38,502 nt of DNA from NCBI GenBank assembly GCA_947374225.1, contig CANCAY010000017.1, forward strand, positions 1 to 38,502, written 5' to 3'. Positions 1-7,683 of the stretch are shown piece after piece. A program made the translations under genes and the position numbers. Within the stretch, counting starts at the first letter, position 1, and every line of letters starts with the position of its first letter. A model generated the notes under the pieces. That model was not told the origin of the DNA. It saw nothing but the letters and a program-made list of their open reading frames with translations, and made no database searches. This DNA is from Chitinophagaceae bacterium (GTDB taxonomy: Bacteria > Bacteroidota > Bacteroidia > Chitinophagales > Chitinophagaceae).

Positions 1-710
1 ATATCTCTTTTCCAGTTAATGGTAACCTTTGAACCCGATGCTAAAAATATAGTTTCGGGTTTTTGGTTATTTAGATGTGCGAATGAAGAACCATACATTG
101 CGCCAAAGTCACAATTAATTTCATGATTCAAAATATTATTTGTCATCCACTTTGGATGTGCTATCCTATATTCTTGACTATTCTCTTTGTCTAATTTAGT
201 AAAGCCGAAATAACGTTCAAATATAAATTCCTCCATACTATCTGATTCGATTTTATATTTGGATTTATCCGCACTAACTGAAATAGTATTCCATTCCTTG
301 TTTTTCTTCCACTCGTAAACGATATCGTAATAATCATTGTTTGTGACTAGGGAGTTTTTTGTTGGAATGGAAATATAGTGCTCTCTATAAAGCTTCTTGG
401 CTAATAGGGCAACAATCTTGAATGGCACTGTCTCATTAATAAATACAACACCTTTCTTTATTTTATTTCCTTCCACTCTTCTTACATAAAAACGAAGATT
501 AATTTCCTCAAAGGAACCGAAGAAAGGAATGGGCACTCCGAATAGGCTTGTCTTTTTAAACATGAAACCTACTAAACTTACATATGTTTTGTATTTGTAA
601 TAATCTAATTCAACACCTTTAGGCAAGTATGGTTTTAATACACTCGGGTCTACTTCGTAATTAGCCATCACTAAATTCTCCCAATTCGCTCTCAAAAATA
701 TCTTCCTCAT
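1..710 (-). CDS. DUF2071 (YqjF-like) protein, C-terminus cut by the window edge
   Basis: Reading the minus strand from ATG at 710 gives an uninterrupted frame of 236 codons to the window edge. It begins MRKIFLRANWENLVMANYEV and continues with YVSLVGFMFKKTSLFGVPIP and INLRFYVRR, which are the conserved blocks of DUF2071 (YqjF-like) proteins. The family is usually about 240 residues and ends soon after an 'FLAxGS' block, seen here near residue 226, so only a few residues are probably missing. The ATG at 710 was chosen because family members start just before the 'FLxAxWxNL' block; the frame is open further upstream but has no better start. It lies 31 bp downstream of the photolyase gene on the same strand and is probably the third gene of that operon. 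The biochemical function of DUF2071 is unknown. A role linked to photorepair is inferred only from position. Confidence 0.85.
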   Translation of the reverse strand, partial: MRKIFLRANWENLVMANYEVDPSVLKPYLPKGVELDYYKYKTYVSLVGFMFKKTSLFGVPIPFFGSFEEINLRFYVRRVEGNKIKKGVVFINETVPFKIVALLAKKLYREHYISIPTKNSLVTNNDYYDIVYEWKKNKEWNTISVSADKSKYKIESDSMEEFIFERYFGFTKLDKENSQEYRIAHPKWMTNNILNHEINCDFGAMYGSSFAHLNNQKPETIFLASGSKVTINWKRD

Positions 711-741
711 ACTATCTATAACAGATTCAGGAAATAATTGT

Positions 742-1887
742 TCATAAATACTTTTGACACTGCTTCCAATAACTAAAAAAGGAAGGATAATAGCCAGTCA
801 CTTCTGGGAACATCCATACACGCTGGTCTTTACTGCCTGGATAGTGCTTAAATGCAGGATGTTCTTTGGAGATAAAAGCTTCCTGAATTACCAGCTTAGT
901 TCCTTTATATAATTGTTCCAAATCACTTAATTCGCCACAATAAACCTGTAACCCTTTTATATTATGTGATAAGCTAAATATGAAATTAATTACTTTATCG
1001 CTAACTGGGTTATTATTAAAATGAGAAGGCGCTAATAATAATACTCGGTTTACATCTTCATGCTCCCTCCATGTAGGATCCAAATTATATGAATTATATA
1101 TTAGGGTTGGTATTGTTGTATCTAAAATTGGCAATTCGGTTATTGGCAATTTTGTTTGCAATTGCAAAGTCACACTTCCAGTTAATGATTCCGGAACAGG
1201 CATCCTAGCCACTTCCTCATATGACTTATCTAAGAATGTATTAAGTTGATTCGTGAATGTATATTTATTTATATTTTCTTGATTACAATAATATTTTTTA
1301 GAGGAGAAAGCACCCGCAACCCATTGCCAGCTGCAATTATTACTTGCAATGTCCCCGTCTAGTAAATGATAGTATAACCATTTTGCAGGTTGCGCCCAAT
1401 GCGCTTTGGCATTATTACAAGCTAAGGCGGCCAAATACATCCTAATATGATTATGCAAATAACCAGAACTATATAATTGGTTAATTTGGGAGTCGATAAC
1501 TTTGATTCCTGTACTAGCTTCTTGTATAGCAGCAAGCATCTCATGATGCAATGTATCAGGTTGTGGCTGTTTTAGATCCTGCCAAATAGCGTCTCCTTTT
1601 CCCTGCCAAACTCTTTGGTAGTATTCCCTCCAAGCTAATTCCTGTAATAATTTTTCTACCTCATTAGGTTTAAAACCCTTACTTAAAATAATATCTTTTA
1701 CTTGCTTTAATGAAATTACACCTCTAGATATATAAGGGGCTAAATAAGTAACACTCCCATTAATAAAATTCCTTGACTTAGCATACTTAATTGGATTTAT
1801 ATTATTTATCCTTTCAAGTATTGAATTATAGTCAGTAGGAAATCTAATTTGCTTAGCGTCTGTTGTATTGCCAAATAAGTCTTGCAT
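742..1887 (-). CDS. Photolyase/cryptochrome-family flavoprotein with FAD domain first and a C-terminal Rossmann-like domain
   Basis: A 381-residue member of the DNA photolyase/cryptochrome superfamily. Residues 40-60 (NGSVTYLAPYISRGVIS), 143-156 (YLHNHIRMYLAALA) and 170-193 (HLLDGDIASNNCSWQWVAGA) are the hallmark FAD-binding helices of class I enzymes. Normal photolyases carry an N-terminal alpha/beta antenna domain of about 130-200 residues before these helices; here the FAD domain begins almost at residue 1. Residues about 255-381 form a separate segment that looks like an alpha/beta domain (RVLLLAPSHF, then VSDKVINFI, ending TGYYPSFFSYWKQC, which resembles the end of a normal antenna domain). 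This suggests a circular permutation. The gene follows the DPRP photolyase by 23 bp, so the two are likely co-transcribed. Probable role: light-driven pyrimidine-dimer repair or blue-light sensing; repair activity is not provable from sequence. Confidence 0.85.
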   Translation of the reverse strand: MQDLFGNTTDAKQIRFPTDYNSILERINNINPIKYAKSRNFINGSVTYLAPYISRGVISLKQVKDIILSKGFKPNEVEKLLQELAWREYYQRVWQGKGDAIWQDLKQPQPDTLHHEMLAAIQEASTGIKVIDSQINQLYSSGYLHNHIRMYLAALACNNAKAHWAQPAKWLYYHLLDGDIASNNCSWQWVAGAFSSKKYYCNQENINKYTFTNQLNTFLDKSYEEVARMPVPESLTGSVTLQLQTKLPITELPILDTTIPTLIYNSYNLDPTWREHEDVNRVLLLAPSHFNNNPVSDKVINFIFSLSHNIKGLQVYCGELSDLEQLYKGTKLVIQEAFISKEHPAFKHYPGSKDQRVWMFPEVTGYYPSFFSYWKQCQKYL

Positions 1888-1910
1888 AAAATTCAGAATA
1901 GAGGGTATAA

Positions 1911-3401
1911 TTAAGATTGAATGTCCAAACTATTTAAAAACACGTTCGCATTGTTTAAATGTGTTTGTTGTTTTTCTGGCAACATCTTATCATAAGTATG
2001 TATTAACATTCCTAGTCTTGGATTAGATAAAAAGAAGTTGCGGTGCTCGTGCATAAATCGCCAGAAGAGCCCATCCCATAACATTTGCCAATCTCCTTTT
2101 TCATAATCACTCATCTTCATTAAATAATTGCTTCCGCTTATATAGGGTTTAGTTGTCATTAATCCGCCGTCCGCAAACTGAGTCATACCATACACATTGG
2201 GGACCATTACCCAGTCATACGCATCAATAAACATTTCCATAAACCATCTGTAAACTTCGTCTGGATCGAATTCACATAATTGCATAAAATTCCCTAGGAC
2301 CATTAAACGCTCTATATGATGGCAATATCCTGTTTCTAATATTTTTTTTATAGTGATGTCGATTGGCAGAATGCCTGTTGTGCCAGTCCAAAAGCTTTGA
2401 GGGATTTTTCGGGTAAACTTCCAATAATTGGTGGTACGTTGTTTGGTTCCTTCGCGTTCGTAAACGATTCGGATAAATTCACGCCAACCCATTATTTGTC
2501 TTATAAATCCCTCTAGTGAATTCAGAGGAATATTTAAATCTTGAGCGGTAGTGATTGCGCTTTCTATAATTTGCATTGGCGCTAGCAAACCTATATTAAG
2601 CATGGGACTTAATACCGAGTGATGCAATACGGCCTCCTTGGCAACAATAGCGTCTTCATAAATACCAAACTTTTTAAACCTAGTTAACAAGAAATCATTT
2701 AACCAATTTTCAGCATCCTCAAATGTGATTACAAATAAATGTTGCTCGTTTATATTACCATAATTATTAGCAAAATTCTTTTGAACATATTGCTTTGCTT
2801 CCACTAAATAATTATTGTCATTGAAAAGTTCTAGTGCTGGAACTTTTTCTTTCTTTGGGAACTTGGCTCTGTTTTCTGCGTCAAAAGTCCATTTGCCCCC
2901 AACTGGTTTCCCATCACTTTCCAATAAAATATTTCGCTGCTTTCTTTGCCAAGTATAAAAATCAGTTTGGAAATAGGTTTTCCGTTTACTAAAAAAATCA
3001 GCAACTTCCACTGTCGTATTTATGAAATTGGGGTTGTCATAAATATGCAAGTTTATTTTATACTGTTCACTTGCTTTCCTACCCTTCTTCATAACCCAAT
3101 TATCCACTGCATCCACTAAATGTATATCGGCAATTTGTTGACTGGCAAATAATTCTATTAATTCGGTGCAATTCGAGATTGCTTCATGACTTTCTATATA
3201 CACAACTTCATGACCAAGCTCCTCCAACCAGTTTTGATAAAATTTCATGCTAGCCCTATGTAATACTAGCTTTTCTTTATGAAACGAATACTGCTTAAAA
3301 TAATGCCATTCCTCAACTAAGTAGACTTTTCTGTCCCTAGCTATTGCCGGGTGATTTTTATATAGCTGATTGGGCAGGATTATGCTAACTGCATTGGACA
3401 T
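1911..3401 (-). CDS. DPRP/PhrB-type (6-4) photolyase family protein lacking the Fe-S cysteines
   Basis: A 496-residue cryptochrome/photolyase of the DPRP (FeS-BCP, PhrB-like) lineage. The N-terminal DPRP domain is clear (LPNQLYKNHP at 9-18, HKEKLVLHRASMKFY at 41-55, ELGHEVVYIE at 61-70). The C-terminal FAD half has GYCHHIERLMVLGNFM (358-373), VPNVYGMTQFADGG (400-413) and KPYISGSNYLMKMSDY (418-433). In PhrB-type enzymes the segment right after 'KMS(N/D)Y' holds the Fe-S cysteines (CxxC and a third Cys), with a fourth about 80 residues earlier. Here those places read E434, D437, Leu/Trp near 440-446, and a cysteine-free stretch around 345-352. This is therefore an iron-sulfur-free member. It is the first gene of the photolyase-DUF2071 operon and divergent from DUF2256. 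Likely function is repair of UV lesions, possibly (6-4) photoproducts. Confidence 0.9.
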   Translation of the reverse strand: MSNAVSIILPNQLYKNHPAIARDRKVYLVEEWHYFKQYSFHKEKLVLHRASMKFYQNWLEELGHEVVYIESHEAISNCTELIELFASQQIADIHLVDAVDNWVMKKGRKASEQYKINLHIYDNPNFINTTVEVADFFSKRKTYFQTDFYTWQRKQRNILLESDGKPVGGKWTFDAENRAKFPKKEKVPALELFNDNNYLVEAKQYVQKNFANNYGNINEQHLFVITFEDAENWLNDFLLTRFKKFGIYEDAIVAKEAVLHHSVLSPMLNIGLLAPMQIIESAITTAQDLNIPLNSLEGFIRQIMGWREFIRIVYEREGTKQRTTNYWKFTRKIPQSFWTGTTGILPIDITIKKILETGYCHHIERLMVLGNFMQLCEFDPDEVYRWFMEMFIDAYDWVMVPNVYGMTQFADGGLMTTKPYISGSNYLMKMSDYEKGDWQMLWDGLFWRFMHEHRNFFLSNPRLGMLIHTYDKMLPEKQQTHLNNANVFLNSLDIQS

Positions 3402-3586
3402 AAGGCTGGTAGTAATTATTATATTTTATAAACATATTTAATTGAAAATGGTTCAGCACTTATATTGTAAAATCACTTAAATGTGGCATATTACTTGACT
3501 TATAAATAATTAGCAGCATTAAACAAGAACAAATATGCATTTTACTTGTTATTTAAAAAGGAGTGTGTATTTAAACGAATGAATTC

Positions 3587-3739
3587 ATGAAAAATATAAA
3601 GAAAGAAAATTTGCCATATAAAGAATGCCTACACTGCAAACGCCCTTTTACGTGGAGAAAGAAATGGGAGAAATGTTGGGAGGAAGTTAAGTATTGTAGT
3701 GAGGCTTGCAAAAAGAAGAAAATATTAAAGACAATATAA
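3587..3739 (+). CDS. DUF2256 small zinc-ribbon-like protein
   Basis: A 50-residue ORF reading [20 protein letters not shown] onward, then [20 protein letters not shown] and a lysine-rich tail. It matches DUF2256: two cysteine pairs (C14-x2-C17 and C37-x3-C41) around the near-invariant '[10 protein letters not shown]' block and 'VKYCSExC'. The cysteines probably bind one zinc ion. DUF2256 genes are commonly found beside photolyase genes in bacteria and as tails on some cryptochromes, and here the gene lies 185 bp from the divergent photolyase operon. The ATG at 3587 is the only sensible start, since an ATG eight bases earlier runs into a stop at once. SOD starts 31 bp downstream on the same strand, so the two may be co-transcribed. 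Function unknown. Confidence 0.88.
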   Translation: MKNIKKENLPYKECLHCKRPFTWRKKWEKCWEEVKYCSEACKKKKILKTI

Positions 3740-3770
3740 TTTTCTTACATTTATATTCTAAATCAATTTT

Positions 3771-4496
3771 ATGGAAAGGAAAGATTTTCTTAAGTCAAGC
3801 TTGATTATAGGAACTGGTTCAATAATTGGTTCTCCAAAAGCATTTTCCCAAAATTTAGTTGTTAATGATATTGATAAACTTGCTGATGCAAATGGAACTT
3901 TCATTCAACAACCACTTCCATATTCCGAGAATTTTCTAGAGCCTTATATGGATGCAGAAACTTTGCACCTGCATTATACATTTCATCATGGTGGTGCTAC
4001 CAAAGCGGCTAACAAAGACGCTGCTATGATTAAAAAGGCATTAGATGATAATAATTTGGAGACTGTTGACTATTGGACCAAAAAGCTCGCCTTTCATTCT
4101 TCTTCTCATATTTTACATTCTATTTTTTGGACTAATTTGACCAATAAAAAAACAGAGCCTACTGGTGAACTATTGAAAAGAATAAACAAAAGCTTTGGCT
4201 CATACGATCGTTTAAAAGCTTTGATAGCAGAAACTTCAAAAAACGTAGACGGAAATGGTTGGGGCATATTAGCTTATCAACCTTATACAGATTCTTTGAT
4301 TGTTTTGCAATGTGAGAATCACGAAAAACTAACTCAATGGGGATGTATTCCTTTATTAGTGATAGACGTTTGGGAACATTCTTACTATTTGAAATATAAA
4401 AACAAGAGAGCTGACTTTGTTGACGCTATTTTTAATATTATCAATTGGGACAATGTGGCACAGCGTCTAAATGATGCTTTGAAATTGACTTTATAA
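3771..4496 (+). CDS. Exported Fe/Mn superoxide dismutase
   Basis: A 241-residue Fe/Mn-type superoxide dismutase with an export signal. Residues 1-27 look like a Tat-type signal (RKDFLKSS, hydrophobic stretch, AFS cleavage site), although only one arginine is present. The metal ligands are visible: H68 (LHLHY), H116 (HILHSIFW), D199 and H203 (IDVWEHSYYLKY). The usual 'HHxxYVxxLN' stretch after the first ligand reads HHGGATKAAN (72-81), so the conserved gateway tyrosine (Tyr34 in E. coli) is Ala76. H113 and the H in CENHEKL (181-187) are second-shell histidines seen in some other lineages. It presumably removes superoxide in the periplasm or envelope. Start is 31 bp after DUF2256. Metal preference cannot be told from the sequence. 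Confidence 0.92.
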   Translation: MERKDFLKSSLIIGTGSIIGSPKAFSQNLVVNDIDKLADANGTFIQQPLPYSENFLEPYMDAETLHLHYTFHHGGATKAANKDAAMIKKALDDNNLETVDYWTKKLAFHSSSHILHSIFWTNLTNKKTEPTGELLKRINKSFGSYDRLKALIAETSKNVDGNGWGILAYQPYTDSLIVLQCENHEKLTQWGCIPLLVIDVWEHSYYLKYKNKRADFVDAIFNIINWDNVAQRLNDALKLTL

Positions 4497-4505
4497 TACT
4501 CGAGC

Positions 4506-4967
4506 CTAGTTTGTGTTAGAATTTAATTTTTTAATCTCTTTCAAGTCGGCTATATCCTGAGTTCTACCTGAAGCAGTTTTATTTTCAATAAACTCTTTTA
4601 GGCCAATATATTTAACTTCGATCCCATTGACTTCTACAAGCAGTTTATTTGGAAAAGCATCTTCGAATTGTACACCATCAATATTATTTAAAATATCAAT
4701 TCTCAATGGAGGATACCCTATTTGTGTAACATAACCATCCTGCATAAAATCAGACTTAGTTAAGCCAAGACTTGACAAACCAAATTCCTTAATTACTATT
4801 ATTAATTTTTCAGCATTTGATTCTGAACTATTAATCCAGATATCTAGGTCTCCCGTATGTCTTGGTTTGCCATGAAATGCCAATGCATAACCTCCAACAA
4901 CCATATAATCAACTTGGTGTTTATTGAGGAGTTTAACGAAGTCTTCAAAATCTTGGGCTAATGTCAT
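4506..4967 (-). CDS. Nucleotidyltransferase-fold protein (DUF6036/MNT-like)
   Basis: A 153-residue protein with the minimal nucleotidyltransferase signature: VDYMVVGGYALAFHGKPR at 19-36 (the GG motif), then TGDLDIWIN at 38-46 carrying the DxD metal-binding pair, and a third acidic residue in LRIDILNNI (108-116). Such small proteins belong to the DUF6036/AbiEii-like nucleotidyltransferase group, many of which act in toxin-antitoxin or defence pairs; others are of unknown role. Its ATG overlaps the stop of the upstream 64-residue gene by four bases (ATGA), so the two are translationally coupled. It converges with SOD nine bases away and no terminator is visible between them. Whether it transfers AMP or another nucleotide, and to what, is unknown. 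Confidence 0.8.
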   Translation of the reverse strand: MTLAQDFEDFVKLLNKHQVDYMVVGGYALAFHGKPRHTGDLDIWINSSESNAEKLIIVIKEFGLSSLGLTKSDFMQDGYVTQIGYPPLRIDILNNIDGVQFEDAFPNKLLVEVNGIEVKYIGLKEFIENKTASGRTQDIADLKEIKKLNSNTN

Positions 4968-5158
4968 GCTTTAAGTTTTCTTCTTACTACATGAGATTTA
5001 TCCATTCTAGTTGTTTTCAAATCTACAGTTTGAGATATTAAAAATGTCACCGCTTCAAGTCTTTTTACCAAAGGTTGAGCTAGCCAATAATTCAAATCAT
5101 TCATTTTTTCATCAAATGATTTAAGTGGTGCTTTATGTAAAACTGCAACAATATTCAT
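4964..5158 (-). CDS. Small conserved partner of the nucleotidyltransferase
   Basis: A 64-residue basic protein starting MNIVAVLHKAPLKSFDEKMN. It contains a 'YWLAQPLVKRLEAVTFL' helix (24-40) and a basic tail, TRMDKSHVVRRKLKA. Small proteins with a '..YWLxxxPxxRLxAVxxLR' helix followed by a basic strand commonly precede DUF6036-type nucleotidyltransferases in Bacteroidota. The stop overlaps the nucleotidyltransferase start by four bases, which supports a two-gene unit. No catalytic motif is visible. It may bind or regulate the nucleotidyltransferase, as in a toxin-antitoxin-like pair, but this is inferred from the arrangement alone. The TGTTCC/GGAACA dyad at 5218 lies about 60 bp upstream of its start. 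Confidence 0.65.
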   Translation of the reverse strand: MNIVAVLHKAPLKSFDEKMNDLNYWLAQPLVKRLEAVTFLISQTVDLKTTRMDKSHVVRRKLKA

Positions 5159-5217
5159 AACTAGAATTGGATATAAAGTTACTTAAAATAAGGCTTTTAC
5201 GCCATTTTAAGACTAAA

Positions 5218-5246
5218 TATGTTCCTAATTCGCATTTTGGAACATA
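5218..5246. promoter_or_regulatory. Operator-like dyad, copy 1: TATGTTCC-N13-GGAACATA
   Basis: A perfect 8-bp inverted repeat with a 13-bp spacer, so half-site centres are 21 bp (two helical turns) apart. The same core and spacing (TGTTCC-N13-GGAACA) recur at 8596 and 12071. This copy lies between the divergent small-protein gene (start 5158) and the lipoprotein gene (start 5318), 60 and 71 bp from the two starts. The regulator is not known. Confidence 0.65.
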
Positions 5247-5317
5247 AATTCTATCTATCCTCAAAATCCAAGGCCCATAATTTCGTTAATTGTGTAATCA
5301 ACAATAAAACACAATCA

Positions 5318-5782
5318 ATGAAAAAATTACTATTCTCAGCCTTAATTGCATCAAGCTTATTTGCATGTAAGCCAGAAACAAAATCTTCATTCGATTTAGC
5401 TAATGCTAAAAAAGAGATTGAAGCAGCGAACCATGAAATCTCTCAATTTATGGCAAAAGGGGACTCTGTAGGAATGGCGTCTGCCTATAGTACCGACGGA
5501 TCAGTAATGTTGAACAATATGCCTTCTATAAAAGGAAAAGAAAACTTAACTAAAATTTGGGGTGGTTTTATAAATACAGGTATAGGCAGTATAGAACTGA
5601 ATACATTAGAAGTTTGGGGTGACGAAAACTTTATTACAGAAGAAGGTTTATTTACAATCAAATCAAAGGAAGGTGCTCAATTAGATAAGGGTAAATATAT
5701 TGTTCTTTGGAAAAAAGAAGATGGGAAATGGAAACTACACAGAGATATGTCTAACTCAGATCTTCCATTAGCAACAAAATAA
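5318..5782 (+). CDS. NTF2-like (DUF4440/SnoaL-type) lipoprotein
   Basis: A 154-residue lipoprotein starting MKKLLFSALIASSLFACKPE, with the lipobox LFAC and lipidated C17. The mature part, from KEIEAANHEISQFMAKGD through DGSVMLNNMPSIKGKENL to KYIVLWKKEDGKWKLHRD, is the DUF4440/SnoaL-like NTF2 fold: a cone-shaped pocket that binds or turns over small molecules in many unrelated roles. A longer open frame begins at 5219, but the ATG at 5318 is chosen because it gives a proper signal peptide and because the longer start would lie inside the operator dyad at 5218-5246. A strong terminator follows 21 bp after the stop, so this looks like a single-gene transcript. The ligand is unknown. Confidence 0.85.
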   Translation: MKKLLFSALIASSLFACKPETKSSFDLANAKKEIEAANHEISQFMAKGDSVGMASAYSTDGSVMLNNMPSIKGKENLTKIWGGFINTGIGSIELNTLEVWGDENFITEEGLFTIKSKEGAQLDKGKYIVLWKKEDGKWKLHRDMSNSDLPLATK

Positions 5783-5803
5783 TAAAATATTTTAAATTAC
5801 TAC

Positions 5804-5840
5804 AAGGGTTTATGAAGTAATATTCATAGACCCTTTTTTT
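5804..5840 (+). terminator. Rho-independent terminator after the lipoprotein gene
   Basis: Arms AAGGGTTTATGAA (5804-5816) and TTCATAGACCCTT (5823-5835) form a 13-bp stem with one G-U pair and a 6-base loop, followed by a run of T to 5840. Confidence 0.88.
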
Positions 5841-5983
5841 AAGGAATAACAGCTTGGTCTAATTCCAGTTTCCTACATGTTTTTCCTTGGTCCAACACTC
5901 CCAAACTTTACTTATTGGATCATTGATAGTTGTTTGTATTGTTATTAAGTTCATTTATTGAAAATATATAATAAATTTGAACC

Positions 5984-6550
5984 ATGTCACACTATAAAGA
6001 TATTTTTGAAATCATGAAGTCAGGAGAGGAAGTTCGTCAGGATCATCCTCAATATGCAGCATTTATGAAAGTAGTTACTAGCACTTTAAAACTTAGCGCT
6101 ACCTTAAACACATCTGAAAATGTTAGCTTATTTAGGGAAAGGCTAAGTGAAATTATTGGAAGTGTAATTGACCAGAGTACAGCTATTTTTGCTCCATTTT
6201 ACATCAATTTTGGCAAACACACTACCATTGGTAAAAATGTATTTATTAATCATGCATGTTCCTTTTTAGACATGGGAGGGATTACTATTGAAGACGACGT
6301 ACTAATTGGGCCAAAAGTGAATTTAATCACTGAGAACCATCCAATTGATCCAAATAATAGAAAAACATTATTGTGCAAGCCAATTGTAATTAAACGAAAT
6401 GCATGGATTGGTGCAGCAGCTACTATTTTACCTGGAGTAACTATAGGAGAAAATGCAGTAGTAGCAGCAGGTTCAGTGGTTACCAAAGACGTGCCAAGCA
6501 ACACCATTGTTGCGGGTGTGCCAGCGAAATATGTAAAAAATGTCGCTTAA
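5984..6550 (+). CDS. Maltose/galactoside-type O-acetyltransferase (left-handed beta-helix)
   Basis: A 188-residue cytosolic acetyltransferase of the LacA/Maa/NodL group. The N-terminal helical segment (1-60) is followed by hexapeptide repeats from about 65: FYINFGKHTTIGKNVFINHA, then IEDDVLIGPKVNLITENHPI with catalytic H119, then WIGAAATILPGVTIGENAVV and the closing VPSNTIVAGVPAKYVK. It transfers an acetyl group from acetyl-CoA to a sugar or similar hydroxyl. The acceptor cannot be inferred because this family is promiscuous. The ATG at 5984 is the first in frame. A TAAATTTG sequence just before the start resembles a Bacteroidota -7 box but is too close to be a convincing promoter. The terminator at 5804 isolates it from the gene before; the formamidase-like gene starts 54 bp downstream. 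Confidence 0.9.
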   Translation: MSHYKDIFEIMKSGEEVRQDHPQYAAFMKVVTSTLKLSATLNTSENVSLFRERLSEIIGSVIDQSTAIFAPFYINFGKHTTIGKNVFINHACSFLDMGGITIEDDVLIGPKVNLITENHPIDPNNRKTLLCKPIVIKRNAWIGAAATILPGVTIGENAVVAAGSVVTKDVPSNTIVAGVPAKYVKNVA

Positions 6551-6604
6551 ATTATTCAGACTAAAAAATGAACCACAATTCATAATAAATACAATAAACA
6601 TAAA

Positions 6605-7612
6605 ATGAAATATTTTTTCTTAATACTGTCCTCGGTTGTTTCCTTTGCCGCTAATGCACAAAGTAATAAAAGAGTCAATTTTACCCCTAGTACGTATTTC
6701 TCTTTTTTCTCTGCCGACACTAAACCATCGCTAATCATATTACCTGGTGATACTATTTATACTAGCTCTACGGATTGTGATGGCTTTGATAAATACGGCA
6801 CTAAGCGTTCAATTGGAGCTGCAGAAAATCCATTAACAGGGCCGTTTTATGTAGAGGGTGCTGAAGAAGGGGATATTTTAAAGATCACGTTTACAGATAT
6901 GAAATTTAGCAGAAATACAGCATTGTGTTTACCCTACTTTCATGAACGCAGTATGCCATCAGCCATTACCGACATGGTTAAAAACAATCTAATTCCTATA
7001 GTTTGGGATCTAGACTTAAAGAAAAATAAAGCAAAACTACAAGCTGCTTCGGCACATTTAAAAAACTTCGAAGTGACTATAAATCCTTTTCTTGGTTGTG
7101 TAGGTTTGGCAGCGCCTAAAGGACAAATAGTAGGGACAGGCGATTCAGGACCTTTTGGCGGCAATATGGACTTTAATAGAGTTACAAAAAATACATCAGT
7201 GTATTTACCAGTATATAATAAAGGAGGCCTTTTGTATTTGGGTGACGGTCATGCCGCACAAGGAGACGGGGAATTAAATTGGATGGCATTAGAAACTTCA
7301 CTAGACTACGCATTCACCGTTAAACTTATTAAAAAAGCAGTAATTGATTATCCAAGAATTGAAGATGCTACTTATATCATGACAGTTGGAATGGATGCCA
7401 CGCTTGACAACTCATTAAAAATTGCAACAAAAGGGATGCTTACTTGGTTACAGGAAGATTATAATTTAACCATGGAAGAAGCAACACAAGTAATGGGTTC
7501 TTCTATTGAATACAAAATAGCAGAAATTGTAGATCCTAAAGTAGAAGTGGTAGCAATGATTAAAAAATCTGTATTAAGACAAATTCAAAAACTGAATAGC
7601 AAACGAAATTAA
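6605..7612 (+). CDS. Exported acetamidase/formamidase-family protein
   Basis: A 335-residue protein with a Sec signal (1-18, ending AANAQ) and the acetamidase/formamidase fold. Recognisable blocks are LTGPFYVEGAEEGDILKI (79-96), FLGCVGLAAPKG with GTGDSGPFGGNMDFNRVTKN (about 162-199), and YLGDGHAAQGDGEL (about 212-225), which carries the conserved Asp, His and Glu metal-site residues. The family hydrolyses formamide, acetamide or other short amides to ammonia and acid. An export signal on it suggests a periplasmic role, and many bacterial members have untested substrates. It follows the acetyltransferase by 54 bp on the same strand, so co-transcription is possible but not certain. It converges with the hydrolase gene at 7684; I see no clear terminator in the 71-bp gap. 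Confidence 0.9.
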   Translation: MKYFFLILSSVVSFAANAQSNKRVNFTPSTYFSFFSADTKPSLIILPGDTIYTSSTDCDGFDKYGTKRSIGAAENPLTGPFYVEGAEEGDILKITFTDMKFSRNTALCLPYFHERSMPSAITDMVKNNLIPIVWDLDLKKNKAKLQAASAHLKNFEVTINPFLGCVGLAAPKGQIVGTGDSGPFGGNMDFNRVTKNTSVYLPVYNKGGLLYLGDGHAAQGDGELNWMALETSLDYAFTVKLIKKAVIDYPRIEDATYIMTVGMDATLDNSLKIATKGMLTWLQEDYNLTMEEATQVMGSSIEYKIAEIVDPKVEVVAMIKKSVLRQIQKLNSKRN

Positions 7613-7683
7613 GATTTGCCGACATAGTTGAATTAGGTAATATTTAATAGGAGGTTTTAAATAAGCTAAGGTCTTGTTTAGCA

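Noticed and set aside
5219..5317. Longer start for the NTF2-like lipoprotein
   Set aside because: It would put 33 residues before a perfect lipoprotein signal and would start inside the operator dyad at 5218-5246.
5972..5979. TAAATTTG as promoter of the acetyltransferase
   Set aside because: It ends 4 bp before the start codon and has no TTG element at 17-23 bp.
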